Below are positions 37,582 to 45,736 of a DNA stretch of 64,000 nucleotides, in pieces. The notes under the pieces were generated by a model. The model saw only the letters and a list, made by a program, of their open reading frames with translations. It made no database searches and was not told where the DNA came from. A program made the translations under genes and the position numbers. The first letter of the stretch is position 1. Each line of letters opens with the position of its first letter. Source of the DNA: Streptomyces sp. V3I7 (GTDB lineage: Bacteria > Actinomycetota > Actinomycetes > Streptomycetales > Streptomycetaceae); NCBI RefSeq assembly GCF_030817495.1, contig NZ_JAUSZK010000001.1, forward strand, positions 4,815,001 through 4,879,000, written 5' to 3'.

Positions 37582-38499
37582 TTAGGGGACGCGGGCGATC
37601 AGGTAGCGGAAGACGTTCGGCATCCACACGGTGCCGTTCCGCCAGCGGAACGGGTGCAGCGCCTCGGTGAGTTCCTTGTCCACCTGAGCCTGGTCCGTCG
37701 CCGTGACCGCCGCGTCGAACAGCCCCGTCGACAGCAACCCGCGTACGGCGCTGGCGACATCGGCGTACCCGAACGGGCAGGCCACGCGCCCGGATCCGTC
37801 CGGCCGCAGTCCCGCGCGCTGGGCGACCTCCTCCAGGTCGTCGCGGCGGGCGGGACGCCAACCGCCCGCCCTGCGCAGGGGATCGGCGAGTTTCGCGGCC
37901 ACCCGCAGCACCGCCGACGTGGCGCAGCGCTCGGGCGGGCCCCAGCCGGCCAGGACGACGGGCGTCCCGCGCACGGCGAGTGGGGTCGCCGAGGCGAGGA
38001 GTTCGGCGAGCCCCTCACCGTCGCCCGCGCGGCATCCGACGGGCTCGAAGGCGGTCACCAGGGTGTACGCGGGTGACTGCGCGTCGACCGTGTCCCGGGG
38101 CGTTCCCTGGACGACCCGGGCGGCGGCACGCGCGCGCGTGGCGTGCGTTTCGGCGGCGTCCGGTGCCGCTTCCCGTGCCTCTTCCCGCAGGCGCTGCCGG
38201 GCGAGGGCGAGCCGTTCGGGGTGGACGGAGTCGACGCCGGTGACCGTGGCGCCCCGGGAGGCGGCCATGAGCAGGGCGAGCCCGCTGCCGCAGCCGAGGC
38301 CCAGCAGCCGGGTCGCCGGGCCCACGTCGAGTCGCTCGTAGACGGCCTCGTAGAGCGGGACGAGCATCCGCTCCTGGATCTCGGACCAGTCCCGCGCGCG
38401 GGCGCACGGGTCCGTGCGGGTCGCGGGTCGTAGGTGAGGAGGGTCGTGCCGCACGGGCGTAGCTGTCATAGGTAGGCGCCCCAATCCGCCGAGAGTCAT
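37582..38499 (-). CDS. class I SAM-dependent methyltransferase
   Basis: A 305-residue methyltransferase with a Rossmann-type SAM site: TRLLGLGCGSGLALLMAASRG (motif I) followed by VTGVDSVHPERLALARQRL. Later segments are VVLAGWGPPERCATSAVLRV and the C-terminal FRWRNGTVWMPNVFRYLIARV. It belongs to a Streptomyces-conserved group near ffh; the substrate is unknown. Motif I reads LGLGCGSG rather than the usual D/E-x-GCGxG, a conservative change. The start is the ATG at 38499 (MTLGGLGRL); ATG 38469 (MTATPVRHD) is an alternative. It is convergent with ffh. Confidence 0.85.
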   Translation of the reverse strand: MTLGGLGRLPMTATPVRHDPPHLRPATRTDPCARARDWSEIQERMLVPLYEAVYERLDVGPATRLLGLGCGSGLALLMAASRGATVTGVDSVHPERLALARQRLREEAREAAPDAAETHATRARAAARVVQGTPRDTVDAQSPAYTLVTAFEPVGCRAGDGEGLAELLASATPLAVRGTPVVLAGWGPPERCATSAVLRVAAKLADPLRRAGGWRPARRDDLEEVAQRAGLRPDGSGRVACPFGYADVASAVRGLLSTGLFDAAVTATDQAQVDKELTEALHPFRWRNGTVWMPNVFRYLIARVP

Positions 38500-38821
38500 G
38501 CCCTGTTCCCGATTACGTGGCCCCCGTACCGTGTGCTCGCTCTCCCCCCGTATGCCAGATAACTCCCGGCCCGCTGTCGCGTCCAGAGGGCGTGGGGGAC
38601 CGGATTGCGGTTGGCCGACGCCCGGGGACGGGGCGGTGCTCGGGGCCGAGGAGCCACCCGGTAACGTCGCGGTCGTCGCGCGCGCCCGCCGGGGCGGTGG
38701 CCGCGGTGCGAGAGCGGCCCGACGGGCACATGTGTCCTCACCGGCCCCAGGGGTACCGGCGTGCGCGATCGGTCTACGCGCGGGGGCGTACGCACACGTA
38801 CGCACCACCTTGGGAGGAGCT

Positions 38822-38881
38822 GTGAGGCTTCTCCGCAGATCAGCGCAGGCGCCCTCGTCGGGACGCATCAGTGGCAACTGA
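38822..38881 (+). CDS. possible 19-residue leader peptide
   Basis: GTG 38822 follows the excellent ribosome site GGGAGGAG and opens a 19-codon frame, VRLLRRSAQAPSSGRISGN. It lies 70 bp before the SprT-like gene. The remaining part of the 452-bp gap 38500-38951 shows no supportable gene, only a small CCCCGG/CCGGGG hairpin at about 38907-38929 and presumed divergent promoters. Function, if any, is unknown; a leader peptide is an inference. Confidence 0.3.
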   Translation: MRLLRRSAQAPSSGRISGN

Positions 38882-38951
38882 CGGGTACGTGCAAATTATT
38901 TGGGATGCCCCGGAATCGGAACACCGGGGCCCTCCGGCTCGTTGTCATTAC

Positions 38952-39554
38952 GTGAGCACGACACAGACACCACCTGTTCTCGCCGCAGAGCTGGCACAGG
39001 CGTGGGCCGACATTCAGCGGCACCACCCCGAGCTGCCGGACCTTGCCGCGCCAGAGTCCCTGATCGGGGAGTCGTCGTCCGCGTGCGGACACGAGCTCTC
39101 CTTCGAGCGACTGCTCCATGAGGCAGTCCATGGCATCGCCGCCGCCCGCGGGATCCGCGACACCTCGCGCGCCGGCCGCTACCACAACCGCAGATTCCTC
39201 GCGATCGCCGAGGAGCTGGGCCTGGACCATCCCGAGGAACCGCACCCGAGCAGCGGTTTCTCCCTGGTCACGCTCAAGCCCGAGGCGAAGCGGCGCTACC
39301 GCCCGACCATCGAGCGGCTCCAGCGCGCACTCAAGGCCCACACGGCGGCCACCTCCTCCGACACCTCGCGCACCTTCCGCGGTCCGGCCGCGCGCCACGG
39401 ATCCTCCGGCGGCGGCGTCCGCGTCAAGGCGGTCTGCGACTGCGGCCGCAACGTGCGGGTGGTCCCGTCGGTCCTGGCCCAGGCGCCGATCGTGTGCGGC
39501 GGCTGCGGCAAGCCGTTCCGCATCCCGGACGCCGTGGGAGCGGCGGCGAGCTAG
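38952..39554 (+). CDS. SprT-like zinc metalloprotease-type protein with zinc ribbon
   Basis: A 200-residue protein resembling the SprT-like fold. [14 protein letters not shown] supplies His56-Glu57-x2-His60, and RYHNRRF adds a possible third ligand at His78. The C-terminus holds a zinc ribbon, [10 protein letters not shown] and VCGGCGKPF. Such proteins may cleave protein substrates, for example at DNA-protein crosslinks in the Spartan family; that role is an analogy only. The GTG start ([18 protein letters not shown]) is chosen because homology should begin there. It stands alone, divergent from the methyltransferase gene. Confidence 0.75.
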   Translation: MSTTQTPPVLAAELAQAWADIQRHHPELPDLAAPESLIGESSSACGHELSFERLLHEAVHGIAAARGIRDTSRAGRYHNRRFLAIAEELGLDHPEEPHPSSGFSLVTLKPEAKRRYRPTIERLQRALKAHTAATSSDTSRTFRGPAARHGSSGGGVRVKAVCDCGRNVRVVPSVLAQAPIVCGGCGKPFRIPDAVGAAAS

Positions 39555-39602
39555 GACCGCGGCTGTTCGTGGCAGCCGTACCCCAGTCCGCCGCCGTGCC
39601 GC

Positions 39603-39637
39603 GCACCCGGCGTACGGTTCACCGTCACGCCGGGTGC
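39603..39637 (+). terminator. hairpin terminator after the SprT-like gene
   Basis: GCACCCGGCGT (39603-39613) pairs with ACGCCGGGTGC (39627-39637), followed by CTTTCC. The gap to rpsP (39638-39835) should contain the rpsP operon promoter. Confidence 0.75.
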
Positions 39638-39835
39638 CTTTCCGGCATGCCCGAGATCGCTGAACCCGCGGCCGAAAGGGGTCCGCGGGGTGTGGCACAA
39701 TGGCTAGCTGTACTCGACAGTCGCATAGGACCCCTCTCTCCTCCGGCTGACGCGTCCATCGGGCCATCGGGTACCGCAACCCCACGCGGCATCTCGTTGT
39801 GCCCAACCACGTCAAAATCAGGAGATTCCACTCCC

Positions 39836-40255
39836 GTGGCAGTCAAGATCAAGCTGAAGCGTCTGGGCAAGATCCGTTCGCCTCACTACCGCATCGTCGT
39901 CGCCGACTCCCGTACCCGCCGTGACGGCCGGGCCATCGAGGAGATCGGCAAGTACCACCCGACCTACAACCCGTCGGTCATCGAGGTGGACGCCGACCGC
40001 GTCGCCTACTGGCTGGGTGTCGGCGCGCAGCCGACCGAGCCGGTTCTCGCCATCCTGAAGAAGACCGGCGACTGGCAGAAGTTCAAGGGCGAGCCCGCTC
40101 CGGCGCCGCTGCTCGTCGCCGAGCCGAAGGCCGCGCGTGTCTCGTTCGAGGCGCTCGGCGGTGAGGACGAGGGCAAGGGTGAGGCCATCACCCAGAAGAA
40201 GAAGGCTGAGAAGAAGGACGAGGCCGCTGCCGCGTCCGAGTCGACCGAGGCCTGA
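39836..40255 (+). CDS. rpsP: 30S ribosomal protein S16
   Basis: S16 has 139 residues. [42 protein letters not shown] is the conserved core. The C-terminal 50 residues form an actinobacterial lysine-, glutamate- and alanine-rich extension ([19 protein letters not shown]). The GTG start has AGGAG about 11 bp upstream. It is the first gene of the rpsP-khpA-rimM-trmD-rplS cluster that couples ribosomal proteins with 30S maturation and tRNA modification. Confidence 0.97.
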   Translation: MAVKIKLKRLGKIRSPHYRIVVADSRTRRDGRAIEEIGKYHPTYNPSVIEVDADRVAYWLGVGAQPTEPVLAILKKTGDWQKFKGEPAPAPLLVAEPKAARVSFEALGGEDEGKGEAITQKKKAEKKDEAAAASESTEA

Positions 40256-40260
40256 GCAGC

Positions 40261-40500
40261 ATGCTCGAAGAGGCGCTTGAGCACCTCGTGAAGGGCATCG
40301 TCGACAACCCCGACGATGTGCAGGTCGCCTCGCGCGACCTGCGCCGCGGGCGCGTGCTGGAGGTCCGGGTCCACCCCGACGACCTCGGCAAGGTGATCGG
40401 CCGCAACGGCCGCACCGCGCGTGCCCTGCGTACCGTCGTGGGCGCCATCGGCGGCCGCGGTGTCCGCGTCGACCTCGTCGACGTGGACCACGTCCGCTGA
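40261..40500 (+). CDS. khpA: KH-domain RNA-binding protein KhpA
   Basis: A 79-residue single KH type II domain. The sequence [28 protein letters not shown] contains the RNA-binding GxxG-type loop (GRNG). In other bacteria KhpA pairs with KhpB and controls translation and division. It starts 5 bp after the rpsP stop. A 268-bp gap with strong RNA folding separates it from rimM, an unusually large space for this cluster. Confidence 0.95.
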   Translation: MLEEALEHLVKGIVDNPDDVQVASRDLRRGRVLEVRVHPDDLGKVIGRNGRTARALRTVVGAIGGRGVRVDLVDVDHVR

Positions 40501-40578
40501 CGCTTCAAGGCAACCGGCGGGGGCCGGTCCGGCGGCTCAGGTCGCAGGGAATCGGCGTTGCGTCTCAGCACCGGCGAG

Positions 40579-40740
40579 CGGGGCTTGGCGCGTTCAGCTG
40601 CAAGGCGGAGGAGGGAGTCGACGCGAAGCGTCGGCGACCGACGACAACACGGCAGATGGGCGTGCCAAGCCCCGTATCTGCGACAGGATTCGCCGGGCCG
40701 GCCCCAGGGCCGGGGAGGGCCACTGGGCCGTCCCCGGCCC
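40579..40740 (+). ncRNA. structured intergenic RNA element upstream of rimM
   Basis: A 14-bp long-range helix (CGGGGCTTGGCGCG at 40579-40592 with CGTGCCAAGCCCCG at 40661-40674, one G-U) encloses a perfect CGACGC-GAA-GCGTCG hairpin (40619-40633). The right arm can instead form a local hairpin, CAGATGGGC with GCCC...ATCTG (40653-40680). A separate GGGCCGGGGA/TCCCCGGCCC stem (40707-40740) lies just before the rimM ribosome site. It could be a cis-regulatory leader or a dispersed Streptomyces palindromic repeat. Confidence 0.45.
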
Positions 40741-40768
40741 GCAGTCGTATGACAGGAGAATTGGACTC

Positions 40769-41392
40769 GTGCAGCTGGTAGTCGCACGGATCGGCCGTGC
40801 TCATGGCATCAAGGGCGAGGTCACCGTCGAGGTACGTACCGACGAGCCGGAACTCCGGCTCGGGCCGGGCGCCGTCCTGGCCACCGACCCGGCCTCCGTC
40901 GGGCCGCTCACCATCGAGACGGGCCGCGTCCACAGCGGCCGCCTCCTCCTGCGCTTCGAGGGCGTCCGCGACCGCACCGCCGCCGAAGCCCTGCGCAACA
41001 CCCTGCTGATCGCCGACGTCGACCCCGAGGAACTCCCCGAGGACGAGGACGAGTACTACGACCATCAGCTCATCGACCTCGACGTGGTGACCGCTGACGG
41101 CACGGAGGTCGGCCGGATCACCGAGATCTCCCACCTGCCCTCGCAGGACCTGTTCATCGTGGAGCGCCCGGACGGCAGCGAGGTCATGATCCCCTTCGTC
41201 GAGGAGATCGTCGCCGAGATCGACCTGGCGGAGCAGAAGGCCGTCATCACGCCGCCGCCCGGCCTGATCGACGACCGCGCGGAGATCGCCTCGGCCCGGG
41301 ACGCGGAGGGCTCGGCGGACGCGTCGGACTCGCCGGATTCGGAAGGCCCGGCGGACTCGGCCGGCCCGGCCGGCTCAGGAAAAGAGTCCTGA
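40769..41392 (+). CDS. rimM: ribosome maturation factor RimM
   Basis: RimM (207 residues) binds S19 and assists assembly of the 30S head. The N-terminal RimM domain [25 protein letters not shown] and the PRC-barrel segment [25 protein letters not shown] are clear. [14 protein letters not shown] completes the barrel. The last 40 residues are a low-complexity acidic Ser/Asp/Gly/Pro tail. The GTG start has AGGAG about 10 bp upstream. The stop overlaps the trmD start by one base (TGATG). Confidence 0.96.
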   Translation: MQLVVARIGRAHGIKGEVTVEVRTDEPELRLGPGAVLATDPASVGPLTIETGRVHSGRLLLRFEGVRDRTAAEALRNTLLIADVDPEELPEDEDEYYDHQLIDLDVVTADGTEVGRITEISHLPSQDLFIVERPDGSEVMIPFVEEIVAEIDLAEQKAVITPPPGLIDDRAEIASARDAEGSADASDSPDSEGPADSAGPAGSGKES

Positions 41393-42225
41393 TGCGTCTC
41401 GACGTCGTCACGATCTTCCCCGAGTACCTGGAGCCGCTGAACGTCTCCCTCGTCGGCAAGGCCCGCGCGCGCGGGCAGCTCGACGTACGCCTGCACGACC
41501 TGCGCTCGTGGACGTACGACCGGCACAACACGGTCGACGACACCCCGTACGGCGGCGGCCCCGGCATGGTCATGAAGACCGATCCCTGGGGCGACGCGCT
41601 CGACTCCGTCCTCGCCGACGGCTACGAGTCGGGCGCGCACGCCCCCGCCCTGATCGTCCCCACGCCCAGCGGCCGCCCCTTCACCCAGGAGCTGGCCGTC
41701 GAGCTGTCCGAGCGGCCCTGGCTGATCTTCACACCGGCCCGCTACGAGGGCATCGACCGACGGGTCATGGACGAGTACGCCACCCGCATACCGGTGTACG
41801 AGGTCTCCATCGGCGACTACGTCCTCGCCGGCGGCGAGGCGGCCGTCCTCGTCATGACGGAGGCCGTGGCCCGGCTGCTGCCCGGCGTCCTGGGCAACGC
41901 CGAGTCCCACCGGGACGACTCCTTCGCGCCCGGCGCGATGGCGAGCCTCCTGGAGGGCCCCGTCTACACCAAGCCGCCCCGGTGGCGCGGCCGGGACATC
42001 CCCGAGGTGCTGCTCAGCGGCCACCACGGGAAGATCGCCCGCTGGCGCCGCGACGAGGCGCTGCGGCGGACGACCGCCAACCGGCCCGACCTGATCGAGC
42101 GCTGCGACCCCAAGGCGTTCGACAAGAAGGACCGCGAGATGCTCTCCATCCTGGGCTGGGCGCCGGATCCCGAGGGGGAACCGTACGGCCGATTTTGGCG
42201 CAGGCAAGAGGGCATGGAAGAATAG
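41392..42225 (+). CDS. trmD: tRNA (guanine37-N1)-methyltransferase
   Basis: TrmD (277 residues) methylates G37 next to the anticodon and prevents frameshifts. It is a SPOUT trefoil-knot enzyme. RLDVVTIFPEYL, DDTPYGGGPGMVMK, RYEGIDRRVMDEYA and the knot SIGDYVLAGGEAAVLVM are all present, as is NAESHRDDSFAPGA. It is translationally coupled to rimM. The C-terminus is about 20 residues longer than in E. coli, as is usual for actinobacteria. Confidence 0.97.
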   Translation: MRLDVVTIFPEYLEPLNVSLVGKARARGQLDVRLHDLRSWTYDRHNTVDDTPYGGGPGMVMKTDPWGDALDSVLADGYESGAHAPALIVPTPSGRPFTQELAVELSERPWLIFTPARYEGIDRRVMDEYATRIPVYEVSIGDYVLAGGEAAVLVMTEAVARLLPGVLGNAESHRDDSFAPGAMASLLEGPVYTKPPRWRGRDIPEVLLSGHHGKIARWRRDEALRRTTANRPDLIERCDPKAFDKKDREMLSILGWAPDPEGEPYGRFWRRQEGMEE

Positions 42226-42357
42226 GGCGCTGTTGTGCGTCCGTCCGGTGTGCGCCCCTGCCACAGGGGGACACGACGCCCGCTCCGACGCGCGCGGCAC
42301 TCCTTTGGAACTACTTCCCGTTGATGACCTGTGGCATCAGCGAAGAAAGCAGACAGC

Positions 42358-42708
42358 ATGTCTCACCTGCTCGACTCCGTCGACGCCTCGTCGCTGCGCA
42401 GCGACGTCCCGGCCTTCCGCCCGGGTGACACCGTCAACGTCCACGTCCGCGTCATCGAGGGCAACCGCTCCCGTGTGCAGCAGTTCAAGGGCGTTGTGAT
42501 CCGCCGCCAGGGCGCCGGTGTCCGCGAGACCTTCACGGTCCGCAAGGTCTCGTTCTCCGTCGGCGTCGAGCGCACCTTCCCGGTGCACACCCCGATCGTC
42601 GAGAAGATCGAGCTCGTCACCCGCGGTGACGTGCGTCGCGCCAAGCTGTACTACCTGCGCGAGCTGCGCGGCAAGGCCGCGAAGATCAAGGAGAAGCGCG
42701 ACAGCTGA
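42358..42708 (+). CDS. rplS: 50S ribosomal protein L19
   Basis: L19 (116 residues) lies at the 30S-50S interface. [32 protein letters not shown] and [22 protein letters not shown] are the conserved segments. ATG 42358 ([16 protein letters not shown]) gives the family length; the in-frame ATG 27 bp upstream would add nine residues without homology. It follows trmD by 132 bp and precedes the four signal peptidase genes. Confidence 0.97.
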   Translation: MSHLLDSVDASSLRSDVPAFRPGDTVNVHVRVIEGNRSRVQQFKGVVIRRQGAGVRETFTVRKVSFSVGVERTFPVHTPIVEKIELVTRGDVRRAKLYYLRELRGKAAKIKEKRDS

Positions 42709-42753
42709 GCGCCTTCCGGGGTTCACAGACGGGCCGGATAGCATCTGGCCCCG

Positions 42754-43569
42754 ATGGACACCGAAGCACAGCCGACGGAACGCGACCGCTCCTCCCGCCC
42801 CGAGTCAGGGGCCGTGGAGGGACGGTCGCGTTTCGCGTTGCCGGGGCACCTCGCCGAGTGGCTGCCCGGCGGCCGGCTCACCCTCACCGCGTTCGCCTGC
42901 CTGCTGTTCGTGCTGCTCCTCAGCATGTTCGTGGCGCAGCCCTTCCAGATCCCGAGCGGCTCCATGGAGCAGGGATTGAGGATCGGCGACCGTGTTCTCG
43001 TAAACAAGTTGGCGTACCGTTTCGATGCCGAACCGCGGCGCGGCGATGTCGTGGTGTTCGACGGCACCGGCTATTTCGGGCACGCGGACTACATCAAGCG
43101 CGTTGTGGGTGTGGGGGGAGACCACGTGGTCTGCTGCGACAGGGAGGGGAGGATCGAAGTGAACGGCCGGTCTGTCGACGAGTCGGCGTTCCTGTATCCC
43201 GGAGACGGCCCGTCCACCGTGCGCTTCGACGTCGCGGTGCCCCGCGGCAGACTCTTCGTCCTCGGCGACCACCGGTCCGACTCCAGCGACTCCCGCGACC
43301 ACCTGGGCTCGCCGGGCGGCGGCATGATCCCCGTCGCCGACGTGATCGGGCGGGCCGACTGGATCGTCTGGCCGTCCGCGCACTGGACACACCTGCACCG
43401 CCCCGCCGCCTACGCGCGCGTGCCGAGCAGCGAAGCCACAGGGGCGATCCGGGGCCGAGGGACCGAGCGCGCGGAGGCCCGAAGGGCTGAGCACGGCCGG
43501 TCCCTCGGCCCCGGCTGGAGCGCCCCGGAGACGAAGCGCTCGAACACGGCGGACGGGGCCCATGGGTAA
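42754..43569 (+). CDS. sipW: type I signal peptidase, first of four (SipW-like)
   Basis: A 271-residue membrane serine/lysine protease that cleaves signal peptides of exported proteins. One N-terminal membrane helix (LTLTAFACLLFVLLLSMFVAQPF) precedes the catalytic box IPSGSMEQ (Ser70) and ADYIKRVVGVGGDHV (Lys115). VLGDHRSDSSDSRDH is box E. The C-terminal 60 residues are basic and disordered, with no second membrane helix. Its end overlaps the next sip gene by 8 bp. The tandem four-gene sip cluster after rplS is known in Streptomyces. Confidence 0.93.
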   Translation: MDTEAQPTERDRSSRPESGAVEGRSRFALPGHLAEWLPGGRLTLTAFACLLFVLLLSMFVAQPFQIPSGSMEQGLRIGDRVLVNKLAYRFDAEPRRGDVVVFDGTGYFGHADYIKRVVGVGGDHVVCCDREGRIEVNGRSVDESAFLYPGDGPSTVRFDVAVPRGRLFVLGDHRSDSSDSRDHLGSPGGGMIPVADVIGRADWIVWPSAHWTHLHRPAAYARVPSSEATGAIRGRGTERAEARRAEHGRSLGPGWSAPETKRSNTADGAHG

Positions 43570-44668
43570 CCGCGGCAAGCCGCGCACCGAGCCCGGTCGC
43601 GCCGCCGAGGAACTGCTGCCCACCGGGGCCCGGCGCACCGCCACCGGAGCGGCCGGCGCCGGCCGTACGCGCGCGGAGCGGCGCAAGCTCCAGCGCAAGG
43701 TCAAGCGCAAGCGCAGGCGCGGCGCCGTCCGGGAGATCCCGCTCCTGGTCGGCGTGGCCGTCCTGATAGCGCTGGTCCTGAAGACCTTCCTGCTCCAGGC
43801 GTTCGTGATCCCCTCGGGCTCCATGGAGCAGACGATCCAGATCGGCGACCGCGTCCTGGTCGACAAGCTGACCCCGTGGTTCGGCTCCAAGCCCGGACGC
43901 GGGGACGTCGTCGTCTTCCACGACCCGGGCGGCTGGCTCCAGGGCGAGCAGCAGACCACCACCCAGGCCCCCGCCGGCATCCAGCAGGTCAAGGAAGGCC
44001 TCACCTTCATCGGGCTGCTGCCCTCCGACGACGAGAAGGACCTCATCAAGCGGGTCATCGGCGTCGGCGGCGACCACGTCAAATGCTGTGACTCACAAGG
44101 ACGGGTGACCGTCAACGGCGTCCCGCTGACCGAGGGCGACTACGTGTACCCCGGCGACGTCCCCTCCGCCATGCGGTTCGACGTCACCGTCCCGAAGGGG
44201 CGGCTGTGGGTGATGGGCGACCACCGCGGCAACTCCGCGGACTCGCGCTACCACCAGAACACCGACTACGGCGGCACGGTCTCCGAGAACTCGGTGGTGG
44301 GCCGCGCCATGCTCATCGGCTGGCCCATCGGCCACTGGACGATGCTGCGGGAACCACAGACCTTCACAAGCGTGTCTCACCCCGTGTCGAGGACGACCGC
44401 GCTTCCCCGGGCGTCGCATAGGGTTGCCTCCGACGATCCGAACGGAACGATCCAGCTCCCGACCCCTGCGGAACTCCCGCTCGTTATGGGAGTAGTGGGC
44501 CTGCGCCGTATTCGGACCAGGCGGCGGCAGAGAGTGAGGAGTTGGCGTGGGGGATGTGGCGGTTGGCGCGCGATCCGGGCACGACGGCGAGGACGGACGC
44601 CCCCCGGAGGCGAACGCCCCCGGCGAGGACGGCTCCGTGAACGGCTCCGGTACGGCCGAGGGCGGTAG
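43562..44668 (+). CDS. sipX: type I signal peptidase, second of four (SipX-like)
   Basis: A 368-residue signal peptidase. A strongly basic N-terminal region (RRKLQRKVKRKRRR) is followed by a membrane helix, box B IPSGSMEQ (Ser87) and LIKRVIGVGGDHV (Lys163). VMGDHRGNSADSR is box E. ELPLVMGVVGLRR near residue 310 looks like the usual end. After it about 50 Arg/Gly-rich residues (SWRGGCGGWRAIRARRRG onward) read through the sipY start region in another frame, overlapping sipY by 122 bp. That tail may be non-native, from loss of an earlier stop. Confidence 0.9.
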   Translation: MGNRGKPRTEPGRAAEELLPTGARRTATGAAGAGRTRAERRKLQRKVKRKRRRGAVREIPLLVGVAVLIALVLKTFLLQAFVIPSGSMEQTIQIGDRVLVDKLTPWFGSKPGRGDVVVFHDPGGWLQGEQQTTTQAPAGIQQVKEGLTFIGLLPSDDEKDLIKRVIGVGGDHVKCCDSQGRVTVNGVPLTEGDYVYPGDVPSAMRFDVTVPKGRLWVMGDHRGNSADSRYHQNTDYGGTVSENSVVGRAMLIGWPIGHWTMLREPQTFTSVSHPVSRTTALPRASHRVASDDPNGTIQLPTPAELPLVMGVVGLRRIRTRRRQRVRSWRGGCGGWRAIRARRRGRTPPGGERPRRGRLRERLRYGRGR

Positions 44669-45545
44669 GACGGCCGGCGGGCCGCCCGGAGTGCGACGCG
44701 ACGGGCCGGGCGAGGCGGGTTCCCCGCCGAGGCGGCCCCGCTCCTTCTGGAAGGAACTGCCGATCCTGATCGGCATCGCGCTGGTACTGGCGCTGCTGAT
44801 CAAGACCTTCCTGGTGCAGGCGTTCTCGATCCCGTCCGACTCGATGCAGAACACCCTCCAGCGGGGTGACCGCGTCCTGGTCGACAAGCTGACCCCGTGG
44901 TTCGGCTCCAAGCCCGAGCGCGGCGAGGTCGTCGTCTTCCACGACCCGGACGCCTGGCTGAAGGGTGAGCCGACGCCCACCCCGAACGCCCTGCAGCAGG
45001 TCCTCAGCTGGATCGGCCTCATGCCGTCGGCGGAGGAGAAGGACCTCATCAAGCGCGTCGTCGGTGTCGGCGGCGACACCATCGAGTGCAAGGGCGACGG
45101 CCCGCTGAAGGTCAACGGCAAGGCGCTGAACGAGCCGTACGTGTACGCCGGGAACACGCCGTGCAGCGTCGACGACTTCGGCGGCCAGTTCACGGTGCAC
45201 ATCCCCAAGGGCTACATCTGGGTGATGGGCGACCACCGCCAGAACTCCCGCGACTCGCGCTACAACCAGGGCGACAAGCACCACGGCATGGTTCCCGTCG
45301 ACAAGGTCGTCGGCCGCGCCATCGTCAAGGCCTGGCCGATCAACCGCTGGGGCACCCTCCCGGTGCCGGACACCTTCGACCAGCCGGGCCTCGACCAGCA
45401 GAAGTCCTCCGCCGCGGCCTCCCTCACGGTCGCCCCCGACGGCGTCGCCGTCGCCGCCGTGCTGCCGCTGGCCCTGTGGCGCCTCCGGCGCGCCTCCGGC
45501 CTGGACACCAAGCCCGCGGCCAAGGCGGTCGCCGGCAAGCGCTGA
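44547..45545 (+). CDS. sipY: type I signal peptidase, third of four (SipY-like)
   Basis: A 332-residue signal peptidase. A disordered acidic/Gly-rich N-terminus leads to a membrane helix (LPILIGIALVLALLIKTFLVQAF), then IPSDSMQNTL with the catalytic Ser99 and LIKRVVGVGGDTI with Lys169. VMGDHRQNSRDSRYN is box E. A second hydrophobic segment near the C-terminus (LTVAPDGVAVAAVLPLALW) likely spans the membrane. The start is GTG 44547 with GAGTGAGGAG upstream. It starts inside the 3' part of sipX. A terminator follows. Confidence 0.93.
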   Translation: MGDVAVGARSGHDGEDGRPPEANAPGEDGSVNGSGTAEGGRTAGGPPGVRRDGPGEAGSPPRRPRSFWKELPILIGIALVLALLIKTFLVQAFSIPSDSMQNTLQRGDRVLVDKLTPWFGSKPERGEVVVFHDPDAWLKGEPTPTPNALQQVLSWIGLMPSAEEKDLIKRVVGVGGDTIECKGDGPLKVNGKALNEPYVYAGNTPCSVDDFGGQFTVHIPKGYIWVMGDHRQNSRDSRYNQGDKHHGMVPVDKVVGRAIVKAWPINRWGTLPVPDTFDQPGLDQQKSSAAASLTVAPDGVAVAAVLPLALWRLRRASGLDTKPAAKAVAGKR

Positions 45546-45569
45546 CGCGCCGCCCCCTGCTCCATCCGG

Positions 45570-45619
45570 CCCCCGCCGGCCCCCGACGACCCTCGTCGTC
45601 CGCGGTCCGGCGGGGGTTT
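45570..45619 (+). terminator. hairpin terminator between sipY and sipZ
   Basis: CCCCCGCCGG (45570-45579) pairs with CCGGCGGGGG (45607-45616), enclosing a GACGAC/GTCGTC stem and followed by TTT. It separates the first three signal peptidase genes from the fourth. Confidence 0.8.
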
Positions 45620-45736
45620 GGTGTTGGTTGTGTGACCCCCCGGACCGAGGCGACGCGGACTCCCGCAGGTCCGCGACCGTGCGGGCCGTTCACGGGGACT
45701 CCCCCCGTCCGGTGCCGCCGGGTAGGGTGCGGGGCC

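Noticed and set aside
39691-39720. GTGTGGCACAATGGCTAGCTG as a tRNA or clear promoter before rpsP
   Set aside because: No cloverleaf can be drawn, and although CACAAT could be a -10 there is no matching -35 at a normal distance.
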